Virus record (IMG/VR): IMGVR_UViG_3300032236_000729
Location: 1-34,174 of that record
DNA from: a virus
Reading direction: 5' to 3' (one strand)
DNA length: 34,174 nucleotides
Position 1 is the first letter of the stretch. Every line of letters starts with the position of its first letter. The notes under the pieces were generated by a model. That model was not told where the DNA came from, searched no databases, and saw only the letters and a list, made by a program, of their open reading frames with translations. Both the position numbers and the translations under genes were made by a program. Of this stretch, positions 1 to 8,121 are shown one piece after another.

Positions 1-440
1 CCATTATAACCCCATGTCCATAAAGTACCATCTGTTTTAATTGCTGTTGTGTGTGCATTCCCACCTGCAACTTGTTTCCAGTTAGTTAAAGTTCCTACTT
101 GTATTGGTGATGAATAATTTGTGGTTGTCCCATTACCTAATTGACCCCTACCATTATAACCACAGGACCATAAAGTACCATCGGTTTTAATTGCTGATGT
201 ATGGACATATCCATTTGAAACTTGTTTCCAGTTAGTTAAAGAACCGACTTGAATTGGTGAAGAATATGATACTGTTGTTCCATTACCTAATTGTCCATTA
301 CTATTATAACCACAGGACCATAATGAATTCCCAACAAATTGGTCTATTAACCATGAATCTGTTATTAGAACATCATCTAAGTCCAATACTCCAAATATAG
401 GGTCTGGTGTTTGATAATTACTAGGATTGCCAACTGACAT
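1..440 (-). CDS. RCC1-repeat tail/adhesin protein, N-terminal part (runs off left edge)
   Basis: A partial gene starting with ATG at 440-438, in TAATG overlap with the stop of the 848-aa fibre gene, and open to the window edge (146 codons visible). After a short head rich in Asp (DLDDVLITDSWLIDQ, about residues 20-34) it carries RCC1-like units starting LWSCGYNSNGQLGNGT, with a period of 50 residues (150 bases) at residues 40-89 and 90-139 and a third beginning at 140. GQLGNGT and HTSAIKTDGTLW are hallmarks of RCC1-type propeller blades. Known RCC1 domains fold as seven-bladed beta-propellers that bind proteins or glycans. In this position a fibre-tip or adhesin role is an inference. The head is unlike the other fibre heads here. 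Homology of the repeat is clear; the function is not. Confidence 0.85.
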   Translation of the reverse strand, partial: MSVGNPSNYQTPDPIFGVLDLDDVLITDSWLIDQFVGNSLWSCGYNSNGQLGNGTTVSYSSPIQVGSLTNWKQVSNGYVHTSAIKTDGTLWSCGYNGRGQLGNGTTTNYSSPIQVGTLTNWKQVAGGNAHTTAIKTDGTLWTWGYN

Positions 441-2986
441 TACTTATTCTCCAACTGATATATCCTATCAGATAACTCTTGTACCGCACCAATTAAGAAT
501 GCTATTAATGAGTTATATTCTACGGATTTAATTCCATCATTCTCTGAAATTAATTCTGGAAGTACCTTTTCAAGTTCATTAGCGATTACACCATATGATT
601 TTTTACCAGATTTCTTCCATGTATATCCTACAGGATTTATCATGTTTATAATGTCAGTACTATTCTTTAATGATGTAATATCATCTTTCAATGTTATGTC
701 AGACAATGAGTTGAATATGGTTGCAGATAATGTTCCTGTGTTGGGATTGAAATATAACTGATTTGATGAAACATATGCAGTAATCCAAGAACCAGAAGTA
801 TTACCCGACATACCAAGGTAGTAATTAGTATTAGTTGAATTATCATTGGTTATTGATGCGCCTGTTGATATTGCAGTATTTGTTATTGATGATACTCTAC
901 CATTGGCCATCAATGTTATAACAGGAATCATTGAAACGTTTCCATATGTTCCTGCCGTTGTCACTACTGATGTTACATCAGTATTTGCAGTATTATATGC
1001 TGCTTGAGCAATTGTTCTGGCAGTTAAATCAACAGGTGCAATGTATGTTGATGTTGTTTGTGAGGTTCCATCTGGGAATACGATACCACCCACTGTTGTG
1101 TATATTGTCGGAACAGAAATATTTGAAACAACTAAAGTGTTATTTGATGTAACAAAGGATATGTGAGAAGCATCATTTGCCAAATAACCAGCAGAGTTGG
1201 CAAATACCACAGAATTTGGTTGCCATCCGAGTATACTGACAGATAGGTTTGCTTTATTGTACCCACCCTGTGCTAAATTGGTTGCTGTTGTAATATTTGT
1301 ATTCTGACTAGCATCTACACCAGCAATATATGCTACATTGGAACTAATCCAAGTATTCTGTTGAGCATCTACACCAGCAATATATGATACATTAGCACTT
1401 AAACCACTTTGTAAGTTAGATATACTAGTATTCTGTCCATTCAATATACCTTGGAAATAACTATTATTAGCACTAATCCAAGTATTTTGTTGAGCATCTA
1501 CACCTTGTGTATAAGCAACGTTAGAACTGATTTGTGTAGTTAATCCTGATATACTAGAGTTTTGAGAAACATCTACTCCTTGGATATATAGAATATTAGC
1601 ACTTAAACCACTTTGTAAGTTAGATATACTAGTATTTTGTTGAGCATCTACACCAGCAATATATGCTACATTGGAATTTAACCAAGTATTTAAATTACTG
1701 ATATTGGTGTTCTGACTAACATCTACACCAGCAATATATGCTATATTGGAATTTAACCAAGTATTTAAATTACTGATACTAGTATTCTGACTAACATCTA
1801 CACCAGCAATATATGCTATATTGGAATTTAACCAAGTATTTAAATTACTGATACTAGTATTCTGACTAGCATCAACTCCAGCAATATATGCCACATTAGA
1901 ACTAATCCAAGTGTTCTGTTGAGCATCTACACCACCAACATAAGATAATATAGTATTGTTTAACCCTGATATTGATGTGTTTGTGTATGATTTAGCGGAT
2001 GATAATGTTAATAAATCATTTGCCTGTAGGAAGGTATTGGCAGTTTGTAAATTAGTATTTTGTTGAGCATCAACTCCAGCAATATATGCCACATTAGAAC
2101 TAATCCAAGTATTTTGTTGAGCATCAACTCCAGCAATATATGATACATTAGAATTTAACCAATTATTTAAATTACTGATACTAGTATTCTGACTAGCATC
2201 AACTCCAGCAATATATGCTATATTGGAACTAATCCAAGATTGAGTAGTAGATATACTAGTATTCTGACTATTCTCTATACCTTGAAAATAAGCATTATTA
2301 GCACTAATCCAAGTATTTTGTTGGGCATCTACACCAGCAATATATGATACATTAGAATTTAACCAAGTATTTAAATTAATAATCCAAGTGTTTTGTGTAT
2401 CATCTATACCAGACATTGATGCTACATTGGAATTTAACCAAGTATTTAAATTACTGATATTGGTGTTTTGGGAATTGGATATACCAATAACATATGCTAT
2501 ATTGGAATTTAACCAATTATTTAAATTACTGATACTAGTATTCTGACTAGCATCAACTCCAGCAATATATGCCACATTAGAACTAATCCAAGATTGAGTG
2601 GTAGATATGTTTGTATTCTGACTAGCATCAACTCCAGCAATATATGCTATATTGGAAGATATAACAGAGTCTGTGTATTGAATTGATGAGGAAAGTGTCA
2701 GACTATCATTTGACTGCAAGAATGTATTGGCAGTTTCTATTTGACCAGAAAATGAGTTAGAATTATCATATGCATTCTGTGCTAATATGATAGCATCATT
2801 TGCTCTTTTATATACATGTGATATATCTGTTGTTAATGATGTGTTTAGGGCATTAAAAAGTGCATCTAAACCAAAAGTTACAGATGAATATGGATAACTC
2901 TCATCGGACGCTAACAATAGTGTGGTATTGGATGTTGGATCTAATGATGTTAGTCTATGTAATTGTGAAAGTTTTATACCTGCCAT
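440..2986 (-). CDS. Repeat-rich tail fibre with S74 autocleaving chaperone C-terminus
   Basis: 848-aa fibre-type protein. The head (MAGIKLSQLHRLTSLDP) resembles the head of the 671-aa fibre at 24340-26355 (MSTIKISELNQITLGS), so the two probably dock in a similar way. Residues 111-566 are about 20 units of an 18- or 25-residue repeat (core YIAGVDAQQNTWIS), interrupted near 315-344 by a TANTFLQ...SAKSYTN module. Around 675-705 is a fibre motif (IPVITLMANGRVSS). Residues 762-848 are a peptidase S74 / intramolecular chaperone domain: SDITLKDD supplies the Ser762/Lys767 pair, followed by YGVIANELEKVLPE and a final helix. In this family the domain assembles the trimer and then cuts itself off before the Ser. 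The stretch AAAGGAT just upstream serves as ribosome binding site and overlaps the gp15 stop. Host-receptor role inferred. Confidence 0.85.
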   Translation of the reverse strand: MAGIKLSQLHRLTSLDPTSNTTLLLASDESYPYSSVTFGLDALFNALNTSLTTDISHVYKRANDAIILAQNAYDNSNSFSGQIETANTFLQSNDSLTLSSSIQYTDSVISSNIAYIAGVDASQNTNISTTQSWISSNVAYIAGVDASQNTSISNLNNWLNSNIAYVIGISNSQNTNISNLNTWLNSNVASMSGIDDTQNTWIINLNTWLNSNVSYIAGVDAQQNTWISANNAYFQGIENSQNTSISTTQSWISSNIAYIAGVDASQNTSISNLNNWLNSNVSYIAGVDAQQNTWISSNVAYIAGVDAQQNTNLQTANTFLQANDLLTLSSAKSYTNTSISGLNNTILSYVGGVDAQQNTWISSNVAYIAGVDASQNTSISNLNTWLNSNIAYIAGVDVSQNTSISNLNTWLNSNIAYIAGVDVSQNTNISNLNTWLNSNVAYIAGVDAQQNTSISNLQSGLSANILYIQGVDVSQNSSISGLTTQISSNVAYTQGVDAQQNTWISANNSYFQGILNGQNTSISNLQSGLSANVSYIAGVDAQQNTWISSNVAYIAGVDASQNTNITTATNLAQGGYNKANLSVSILGWQPNSVVFANSAGYLANDASHISFVTSNNTLVVSNISVPTIYTTVGGIVFPDGTSQTTSTYIAPVDLTARTIAQAAYNTANTDVTSVVTTAGTYGNVSMIPVITLMANGRVSSITNTAISTGASITNDNSTNTNYYLGMSGNTSGSWITAYVSSNQLYFNPNTGTLSATIFNSLSDITLKDDITSLKNSTDIINMINPVGYTWKKSGKKSYGVIANELEKVLPELISENDGIKSVEYNSLIAFLIGAVQELSDRIYQLENK
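1289..2656 (-). repeat. Tandem 54/75-base coding repeats (18/25 residues) in the 848-aa fibre
   Basis: About 20 consecutive units with consensus SNVAYIAGVDAQQNTWIS, or the same with a seven-residue NLNTWLN extension. Unit starts fall at residues 111, 136, 161, 186, 211, 229, 254, 279, 297, then after the interruption 345, 363, 388, 413, 438, 463, 488, 506, 531 and 549, so steps are 25 or 18 residues. The spacing and Asn/Gln-rich pattern fit a rod-like trimeric shaft. The repeats are coding; they are not CRISPR or an origin iteron. Confidence 0.9.
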
Positions 2987-2995
2987 TTTGATCCT

Positions 2996-4060
2996 TTAGG
3001 TTTCTGTTATTTTTGTAACAATATTGAAATTGTCTGACGTATTTGCCAAATTCGGATGGTCGTATATATCTACTGGTATCTGTATTGGTAGATTGTTTGT
3101 TTCATCTATTATTATATTTTCATCTTCAGATAATATATCAAATGGTACAGATGGAGTTTCACTTATAGTGATTGTATTATAGAGTGTAAATTTATATGTC
3201 GCATTTGATTTAACGCCAATTACTGGTAAGTTAGATATAAAATTTCCTTGTATATTATTTAAATATAAGTTGTTATTAATATCATCAAAAGACACCACTT
3301 GTGCAGTTGCAGTTGCAGTTGTAAGTGAGTATCCCTGATAAACCATTTCCCCTATTGTATATGTACCACTTCCAGAATTTGGTTCTAAAGTAAAATAAAT
3401 AACCGAGTCTGGTTCTATTTCATTATAAATGTGAGTTATCGAATTTAATATCAAACCTTTATTAACATTAGATATATTACCAAACACAAAACCTTTAACT
3501 GTAAAGTTTAATGTCCACACAATCATTCTTGGGTCGGATTCTCTATCACCTTCATATAGAACTTCACGGTCAGTTGAATTTAATATAATAGGAATTTCTT
3601 TTGTGACACCCATTTCCGGTATAAGATTAACATTTATTGTATAATCAGGTGTAAAAAATGGTAACACATATTCTACTATTTGATGTACATCTTCAAAATT
3701 TCTGGTGTAAATTAATAAAGAGAAATCAAAATTATATGGAACCGGATTATATTGAGATAGTAATGAACTAGATTGGGCAAAGTTTTTAATGTTGGTGTTC
3801 TGTTTTCTAGACGAATCATATGTCATACCTATCATTTCATATGACATTCTAGGAAGAGTCATTTGTACTTTTTTATCTAGGTCTGGGTCAGAAGACAATC
3901 TCTGAACATACAATTCTTTAGGTGCATAAGTTATTGGCACTAAGAATCTTTCCTGTTCTGTACCATCTGTATTGTACCTAACAAGAGATATATTATTAAA
4001 TAGATTACCAAAGGCAACTATTAATTTTCTTATTATTTTATTGTTGTTTGTTATGGCCAT
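2996..4060 (-). CDS. 15: gp15-like tail completion / sheath stabiliser protein
   Basis: 354 aa. Residues 17-215 follow T4 gp15: FGNLFNNISLVRY, then VPITYAPKELYVQRL (T4 has VPITYASKE), LPRMSYEMIGMTYD, QYNPVPYNFDFSLLIYTR (T4 has QYNPSPI and a similar strand) and QIVEYVLPFFTPDYTINV. T4 gp15 forms the ring that closes the top of the tail tube and sheath before head joining. T4 gp15 is about 270 aa; this protein is longer because of a C-terminal extension that holds a GEMVYQGYS...ATAQVVSFDD module (about 236-280) also seen in gp7 and gp8 here, then an acidic tail. It lies downstream of a 171-base non-coding gap with its own hairpin and possible promoter. No clear Shine-Dalgarno lies directly before the ATG. 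Confidence 0.85.
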   Translation of the reverse strand: MAITNNNKIIRKLIVAFGNLFNNISLVRYNTDGTEQERFLVPITYAPKELYVQRLSSDPDLDKKVQMTLPRMSYEMIGMTYDSSRKQNTNIKNFAQSSSLLSQYNPVPYNFDFSLLIYTRNFEDVHQIVEYVLPFFTPDYTINVNLIPEMGVTKEIPIILNSTDREVLYEGDRESDPRMIVWTLNFTVKGFVFGNISNVNKGLILNSITHIYNEIEPDSVIYFTLEPNSGSGTYTIGEMVYQGYSLTTATATAQVVSFDDINNNLYLNNIQGNFISNLPVIGVKSNATYKFTLYNTITISETPSVPFDILSEDENIIIDETNNLPIQIPVDIYDHPNLANTSDNFNIVTKITET

Positions 4061-4063
4061 TTA

Positions 4064-4121
4064 TAACAAGGCAGATTAAAATATTATTGATAACATTCTT
4101 ATTTATTCGTCTGCCTTGTTA
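4064..4121 (-). other. 12-bp perfect inverted repeat (hairpin) directly before gp15
   Basis: Arms 4064-4075 and 4110-4121 are perfect complements around a 34-base loop. On the minus strand the 5' arm contains AAGG and the 3' arm ends four bases before the gp15 ATG. No T-tract follows, so it does not read as a standard terminator. A role in hiding a ribosome binding site, RNA processing or protein binding is possible but inferred. A second, 9-bp inverted repeat (4125-4133 with 4188-4196) lies beside it. Confidence 0.6.
4100..4107 (-). promoter_or_regulatory. Candidate late promoter for gp15 (AATAAATA)
   Basis: On the minus strand the loop of the 4064-4121 hairpin reads AATAAATA, one mismatch from the T4 late promoter TATAAATA. 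It lies about 40 bases before the gp15 ATG, so a transcript would start inside the loop and lack the 5' arm. The DNA is AT-rich, so chance is a real alternative. Confidence 0.35.
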
Positions 4122-4195
4122 ATTAATGTCAATGATAGGAAAATTAAGTCAAGTAAATAATATTGTTTGGATTCTTCTCTAGAATTTATTGACAT
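4103..4195 (-). CDS. Possible 30-aa small ORF upstream of gp15
   Basis: The 171-base gap between the 1292-aa fibre and gp15 contains one minus-strand ATG frame of 30 codons, starting MSINSREESKQYYLLDL and ending INKADE, with a hydrophobic middle (YYLLDLIFLSLTLI). Upstream is a purine-rich GATAGAGATT, a weak ribosome binding site. It resembles no family I know. It may be a small real protein, a leader peptide, or chance. Confidence 0.2.
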   Translation of the reverse strand: MSINSREESKQYYLLDLIFLSLTLINKADE

Positions 4196-4231
4196 TTTTT
4201 TAATCTCTATCAGTAGGTTTTTTTCTCAACA

Positions 4232-7200
4232 TTAACCAAATATCACTATGTTTGCAGAGAATGGATCATAAGCAGCATCATTATTATTATCAGTAATAAT
4301 AACCTGTAATTGTGTGTTAGATTTTAAACCATATGTTGTAACTCCTGATAGATATTCGGCAATGACACCAGTGGCGTTAACACCAGAATAACCAGATACA
4401 GTTGATGAACCTGATACACAATAACCGTTAGCACTAGGCATAGGTGTAGTGAAATTTAATTGATATATACCAGCACCAACTCTAGAAATGGAAGATACAT
4501 TAAATGATGATCTCATAATAACAGCAGACCCAACATATCCAAAATTCACCCATGCTCTGCATACACCACAAGAAGTTGCACCTGTTCCACCATTGGATTG
4601 TTGAACAACACCAGTAACGTTATTGGATGTTCCACCAATAGATAGGTTCGGTGCTGTTCCAGTTAGACCATAACCACTACCAGAAAATGTATTTGCTATT
4701 AAATTTCCAGTACTTGGGATATAAGTCAAATACAAACTTGATGTGTTAGCATATGATAAAGATCCAGTATTTGCCATTGCTAATACTGGATAATGTGCTA
4801 TTGGTGATGCATTATCATCAACAATTGTTGCAGTACCTGCTGTAATAGATCCACTTCCACCCAATGAAACTGTGGTTCCATTGATAGTGATTTGACTATT
4901 ACTCAATGATGAATTCGGTATATTTGATAAACCTATACCAGAACCATAAAATGTATTTGCTACTAATACACCAGTGTTTGTTATATACGATATCTGATTA
5001 GCGGTGTTACCATTCGTTCCATATGCGAAAGTTAATCGTGAGGATGGTCCAGATGTTATAGTGAACCCGTCACTAATCCCACCAGAATTGATCAATGATA
5101 TTGAACCACCATTTTGTCCATTTAATATTAAAGAGGCAGAATTCGACCAATTAATTGGATTGTATGTTGATGTTGTATATATTTGACCATATACATTTAA
5201 ACCAGTTGTATTGAGAACCCCACTACTAACATTGAAACTTAATGCAGTATTAGCATAACTCAATAAGTTACCAGATGTTGATGGGAAAAGACTTGGATAA
5301 TATAAACCAGAATTTGAAGAACTGACCATATTATACAACGAATTGTTTGCATTTGCTGCTATCCCATCCATAGTCGATATTCCAGTTAATGCCAAACTAC
5401 CAGAAGGTCTGTTTAGATTAACTGATGTACTACCAATATAAATTGTTGAATTGCCTAATACATTATTTGGTATAGTTCCAAAAAGATTATTAGCAAAAAC
5501 ATTGGTTAAATTGGCAGCAGAAACAACACCTAATGAACTATTCCATATACCAGATGTTATTGTTCCAACACTAGATAAATTAGAATTGACTATATTTGTA
5601 TTTAATGCATTACCAGTCAATATTCCTGCTGGAGCTGAACCAGAAATGTTAGCAGATAATGATGGTATAGAACCACTACCAGAATTTAATGGTATTGGTG
5701 TTGTTCCAATATAAATCGTTGAATTTGCTAATACTGTGCCAGGTATAGTTCCAAATAAATTGTTAGAATATAAATTCGTTATACCTGATCCAATTCCTGA
5801 CAATGTGTATGCAGAAAATGCTCCTGTTGATGAAATATTTGCTATCGGAGTATTACCAACACCACCATTATAGAATGTGAAGTTATCAGCAATACCTACT
5901 GAGATTCTACCATTACCATTAACATAATCTACAACAACACCATCAGAATATGGACCAACATATGATCCAGTAGAATACATTCCAGAAAATACTGATAAAG
6001 AACCAGTAGCATTTACATTTCCGGTTATACCAATACCACCATTAGATATAATAGACCCAGTGGTATTTGATGTAGATGGTGTATTGTTTCCAACATAGAG
6101 TTGTGTTGCATATACATTACCAGTAATACCAACTCCACCAATAACCCTTAATGTCCCTGATGTTGTATTGGTACTTGCAATATTGGATTTAATGATAACA
6201 TTATTACTTGAAGTTATTCTCATTACTTCATCTATCGTATCTAGACCACCAGTACTAAAAACGATATCTTTATTTGTAGCTGTACCCAATAATAAATTGC
6301 CACCACCAGTTACGTTATTACCACTAACATATAAATAACCATCATTCGGTCCGGTTAGTGTATAACCAATTTGATTATATGTTGAACTGTTGATACCCAT
6401 ATTAATATAGGTATCATTTGTGGTACCATTATCTGCTGTAACAACAAAATCACCAGATGAATTATTTCCAGAATTGATGTTTTGTTGATTTATTTGAATA
6501 TAACCATTATAGTTTCCAGTAATTTGATTTACTGTTTGTGGTTCTATAGTGAACCCTAATGGTATTCCAGAATATAATGCTCCAAATCCAGTAGAGGTAT
6601 TACCAAAAAATTGTCCAGTATTACCAGTTACACTAACGGTTGTAACATTTCCTGTATAGGTAACATTACCAGTTACTGTTAAATTACCATTAATACCAAC
6701 ATTCCCAGATACTGTACCACCACCAGTTACGAAATTATAACCAACATTTGCGGTGTTATAAGATGATTGTGAGAATGTAATCAAATTATTAATACTTGTA
6801 TTCTGTGTATTTTCTATACCTTGAAAATAAGCATTATTAGCACTAATCCAAGTGTTCTGTTGAGCATCCACTCCTTGGTTATAAACATTATTAGCATTAA
6901 TCCAAGTGTTTTGTGTATTTTCTATGCCTTGGAAATAAGCAACATTGGAACTAATCCAAGTATTCTGTAGGATATCTACACCCAGAATATATGCTATATT
7001 AGCATTGGCAGTATTAAGATTGTTCTGAATATAGATTGTATTTGCTGCAGCACTATTAGCTTGTCCAAATGATGCTTGAGAATAGATTGAATTACCAGTA
7101 ATCCATGTATTCTGTAGGATATTCACACCCAGAATATATGCTATATTAGCATTGGCAGTATTAAGATTGTTCTGGATATAGATTGTATTTGCCGCTGCAC

Positions 7201-8110
7201 TATTAGCTTGTCCAAATGATGCTTGAGAATAGATTGAATTACCAGTAATCCAAGTATTCTGTAGGATATCTATTCCTAATGTATATGCTATATTGGCATT
7301 GGCAGTATTAAGATTGTTCTGGATATAGATTGTATTTGCCGCTGCAATTGTACCAATTGGTTCGGATGTTAATACAGGTAAGTTATTAGAGAATATATTA
7401 CTGGCATAAATTACACCCGTAACACCAACACCACCTCTAACTTGTATGGTTCCGGTATTGGTAGAAGTGGATACTGTGTTTTGTGCAGTTATAATTGCAG
7501 CAATATTATTTGATGAATAACCACCAATCATTAAATTTAATGATTTATTTGGTGTATCAGTACCTACAATTAAATTTGCAGAATTTGCAAATAAGAAACC
7601 GTCACCAGCACGTGCAGCGGTAAATTGATTAGAAATAACATTATAGGATGATGATAATAACCCCATGTTAATAAAATTATTATTATCTGATCCTAAATTA
7701 TTATAAACCGTAAATACAGAGGATGAATTTTGTGTATTTGCAAAATTCTGAATACCAACTTGAAAATTATTGTCGGTGTTACTAGAAAACATTGCAGCAT
7801 AGGTTGAATGTTTATAAGTATTTGTAATATCTGATGAATTGGGTGTTTGTAATACTGTTAAATTTGAACTGTTACCAGTTATATTTAAAGTGCCTATTAT
7901 AGTTCCACCAGAATTTTGGATAGATGTATTAGCAGCATTCCATGCCAATTGTAAATTAGATTGTTGTGCTAACGGAAACCCGCCCACAGTTAATCCGTTG
8001 TGGACAACCAATGCATAGTTATCAGTATTAACAAACAATTCTCCTTGAGCACCAACTACAGTATTAATTACTGCTGTGTTTCCTCTTCTAAATTGCAATG
8101 TTGTTGACAT
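4232..8110 (-). CDS. Large tail fibre (1292 aa) with Mtd_N-like head and receptor-binding tip
   Basis: Head residues 4-48 (LQFRRGNTAV...GAQGELFVNTD...LVVHNG...GGFPLA) match the small N-terminal attachment domain of phage tropism-determinant and fibre proteins (Mtd_N type). Residues 56-77 (AWNAANTSIQNSGGTIIGTL) resemble the 100-aa protein at 11591-11893. Two copies of a domain ending in DGYLYVSGNN...NLLLGTA lie near 113-205 and 537-622. Between them are a 49-residue tandem repeat (from 259) and three 18-residue units (383-440) shared with the 848-aa fibre. A glycine/serine-rich shaft leads to residues 1184-1292 (CRAWVNFGYVGSAVIMRSSF, LNFTTPMPSANGY), a tip domain common at phage fibre ends. AGAGGA at 8116-8121 is a good ribosome binding site. 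Probably a host-recognition fibre. Confidence 0.85.
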   Translation of the reverse strand: MSTTLQFRRGNTAVINTVVGAQGELFVNTDNYALVVHNGLTVGGFPLAQQSNLQLAWNAANTSIQNSGGTIIGTLNITGNSSNLTVLQTPNSSDITNTYKHSTYAAMFSSNTDNNFQVGIQNFANTQNSSSVFTVYNNLGSDNNNFINMGLLSSSYNVISNQFTAARAGDGFLFANSANLIVGTDTPNKSLNLMIGGYSSNNIAAIITAQNTVSTSTNTGTIQVRGGVGVTGVIYASNIFSNNLPVLTSEPIGTIAAANTIYIQNNLNTANANIAYTLGIDILQNTWITGNSIYSQASFGQANSAAANTIYIQNNLNTANANIAYILGVNILQNTWITGNSIYSQASFGQANSAAANTIYIQNNLNTANANIAYILGVDILQNTWISSNVAYFQGIENTQNTWINANNVYNQGVDAQQNTWISANNAYFQGIENTQNTSINNLITFSQSSYNTANVGYNFVTGGGTVSGNVGINGNLTVTGNVTYTGNVTTVSVTGNTGQFFGNTSTGFGALYSGIPLGFTIEPQTVNQITGNYNGYIQINQQNINSGNNSSGDFVVTADNGTTNDTYINMGINSSTYNQIGYTLTGPNDGYLYVSGNNVTGGGNLLLGTATNKDIVFSTGGLDTIDEVMRITSSNNVIIKSNIASTNTTSGTLRVIGGVGITGNVYATQLYVGNNTPSTSNTTGSIISNGGIGITGNVNATGSLSVFSGMYSTGSYVGPYSDGVVVDYVNGNGRISVGIADNFTFYNGGVGNTPIANISSTGAFSAYTLSGIGSGITNLYSNNLFGTIPGTVLANSTIYIGTTPIPLNSGSGSIPSLSANISGSAPAGILTGNALNTNIVNSNLSSVGTITSGIWNSSLGVVSAANLTNVFANNLFGTIPNNVLGNSTIYIGSTSVNLNRPSGSLALTGISTMDGIAANANNSLYNMVSSSNSGLYYPSLFPSTSGNLLSYANTALSFNVSSGVLNTTGLNVYGQIYTTSTYNPINWSNSASLILNGQNGGSISLINSGGISDGFTITSGPSSRLTFAYGTNGNTANQISYITNTGVLVANTFYGSGIGLSNIPNSSLSNSQITINGTTVSLGGSGSITAGTATIVDDNASPIAHYPVLAMANTGSLSYANTSSLYLTYIPSTGNLIANTFSGSGYGLTGTAPNLSIGGTSNNVTGVVQQSNGGTGATSCGVCRAWVNFGYVGSAVIMRSSFNVSSISRVGAGIYQLNFTTPMPSANGYCVSGSSTVSGYSGVNATGVIAEYLSGVTTYGLKSNTQLQVIITDNNNDAAYDPFSANIVIFG
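6896..7336 (-). repeat. 147-base tandem repeat (49 residues, about 3 units)
   Basis: Inside the 1292-aa fibre, units beginning NTIYIQNNLNTANANIAY start at residues 259, 308 and 357, exactly 49 residues (seven heptads) apart. The first two are complete; the third diverges after its ILQNTWI part into 18-residue units. The DNA copies are nearly identical, pointing to recent tandem duplication. Confidence 0.85.
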
Positions 8111-8121
8111 TTGTTTCCTCT

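Noticed and set aside
1289-2656. CRISPR-like array of repeats
   Set aside because: The repeats are coding, vary in length by codons (54 and 75 bases), have no unique spacers and lie inside one open reading frame with a fibre architecture.
4064-4121. Rho-independent terminator before gp15
   Set aside because: The stem is perfect but the loop is 34 bases and no T-tract follows on the minus strand; the gp15 ATG comes four bases after it.
4232-8110. Diversity-generating retroelement target, because the head is of the Mtd type
   Set aside because: No reverse transcriptase, template repeat or Avd-like gene is visible, and the C-terminal tip is not of the C-type lectin kind.
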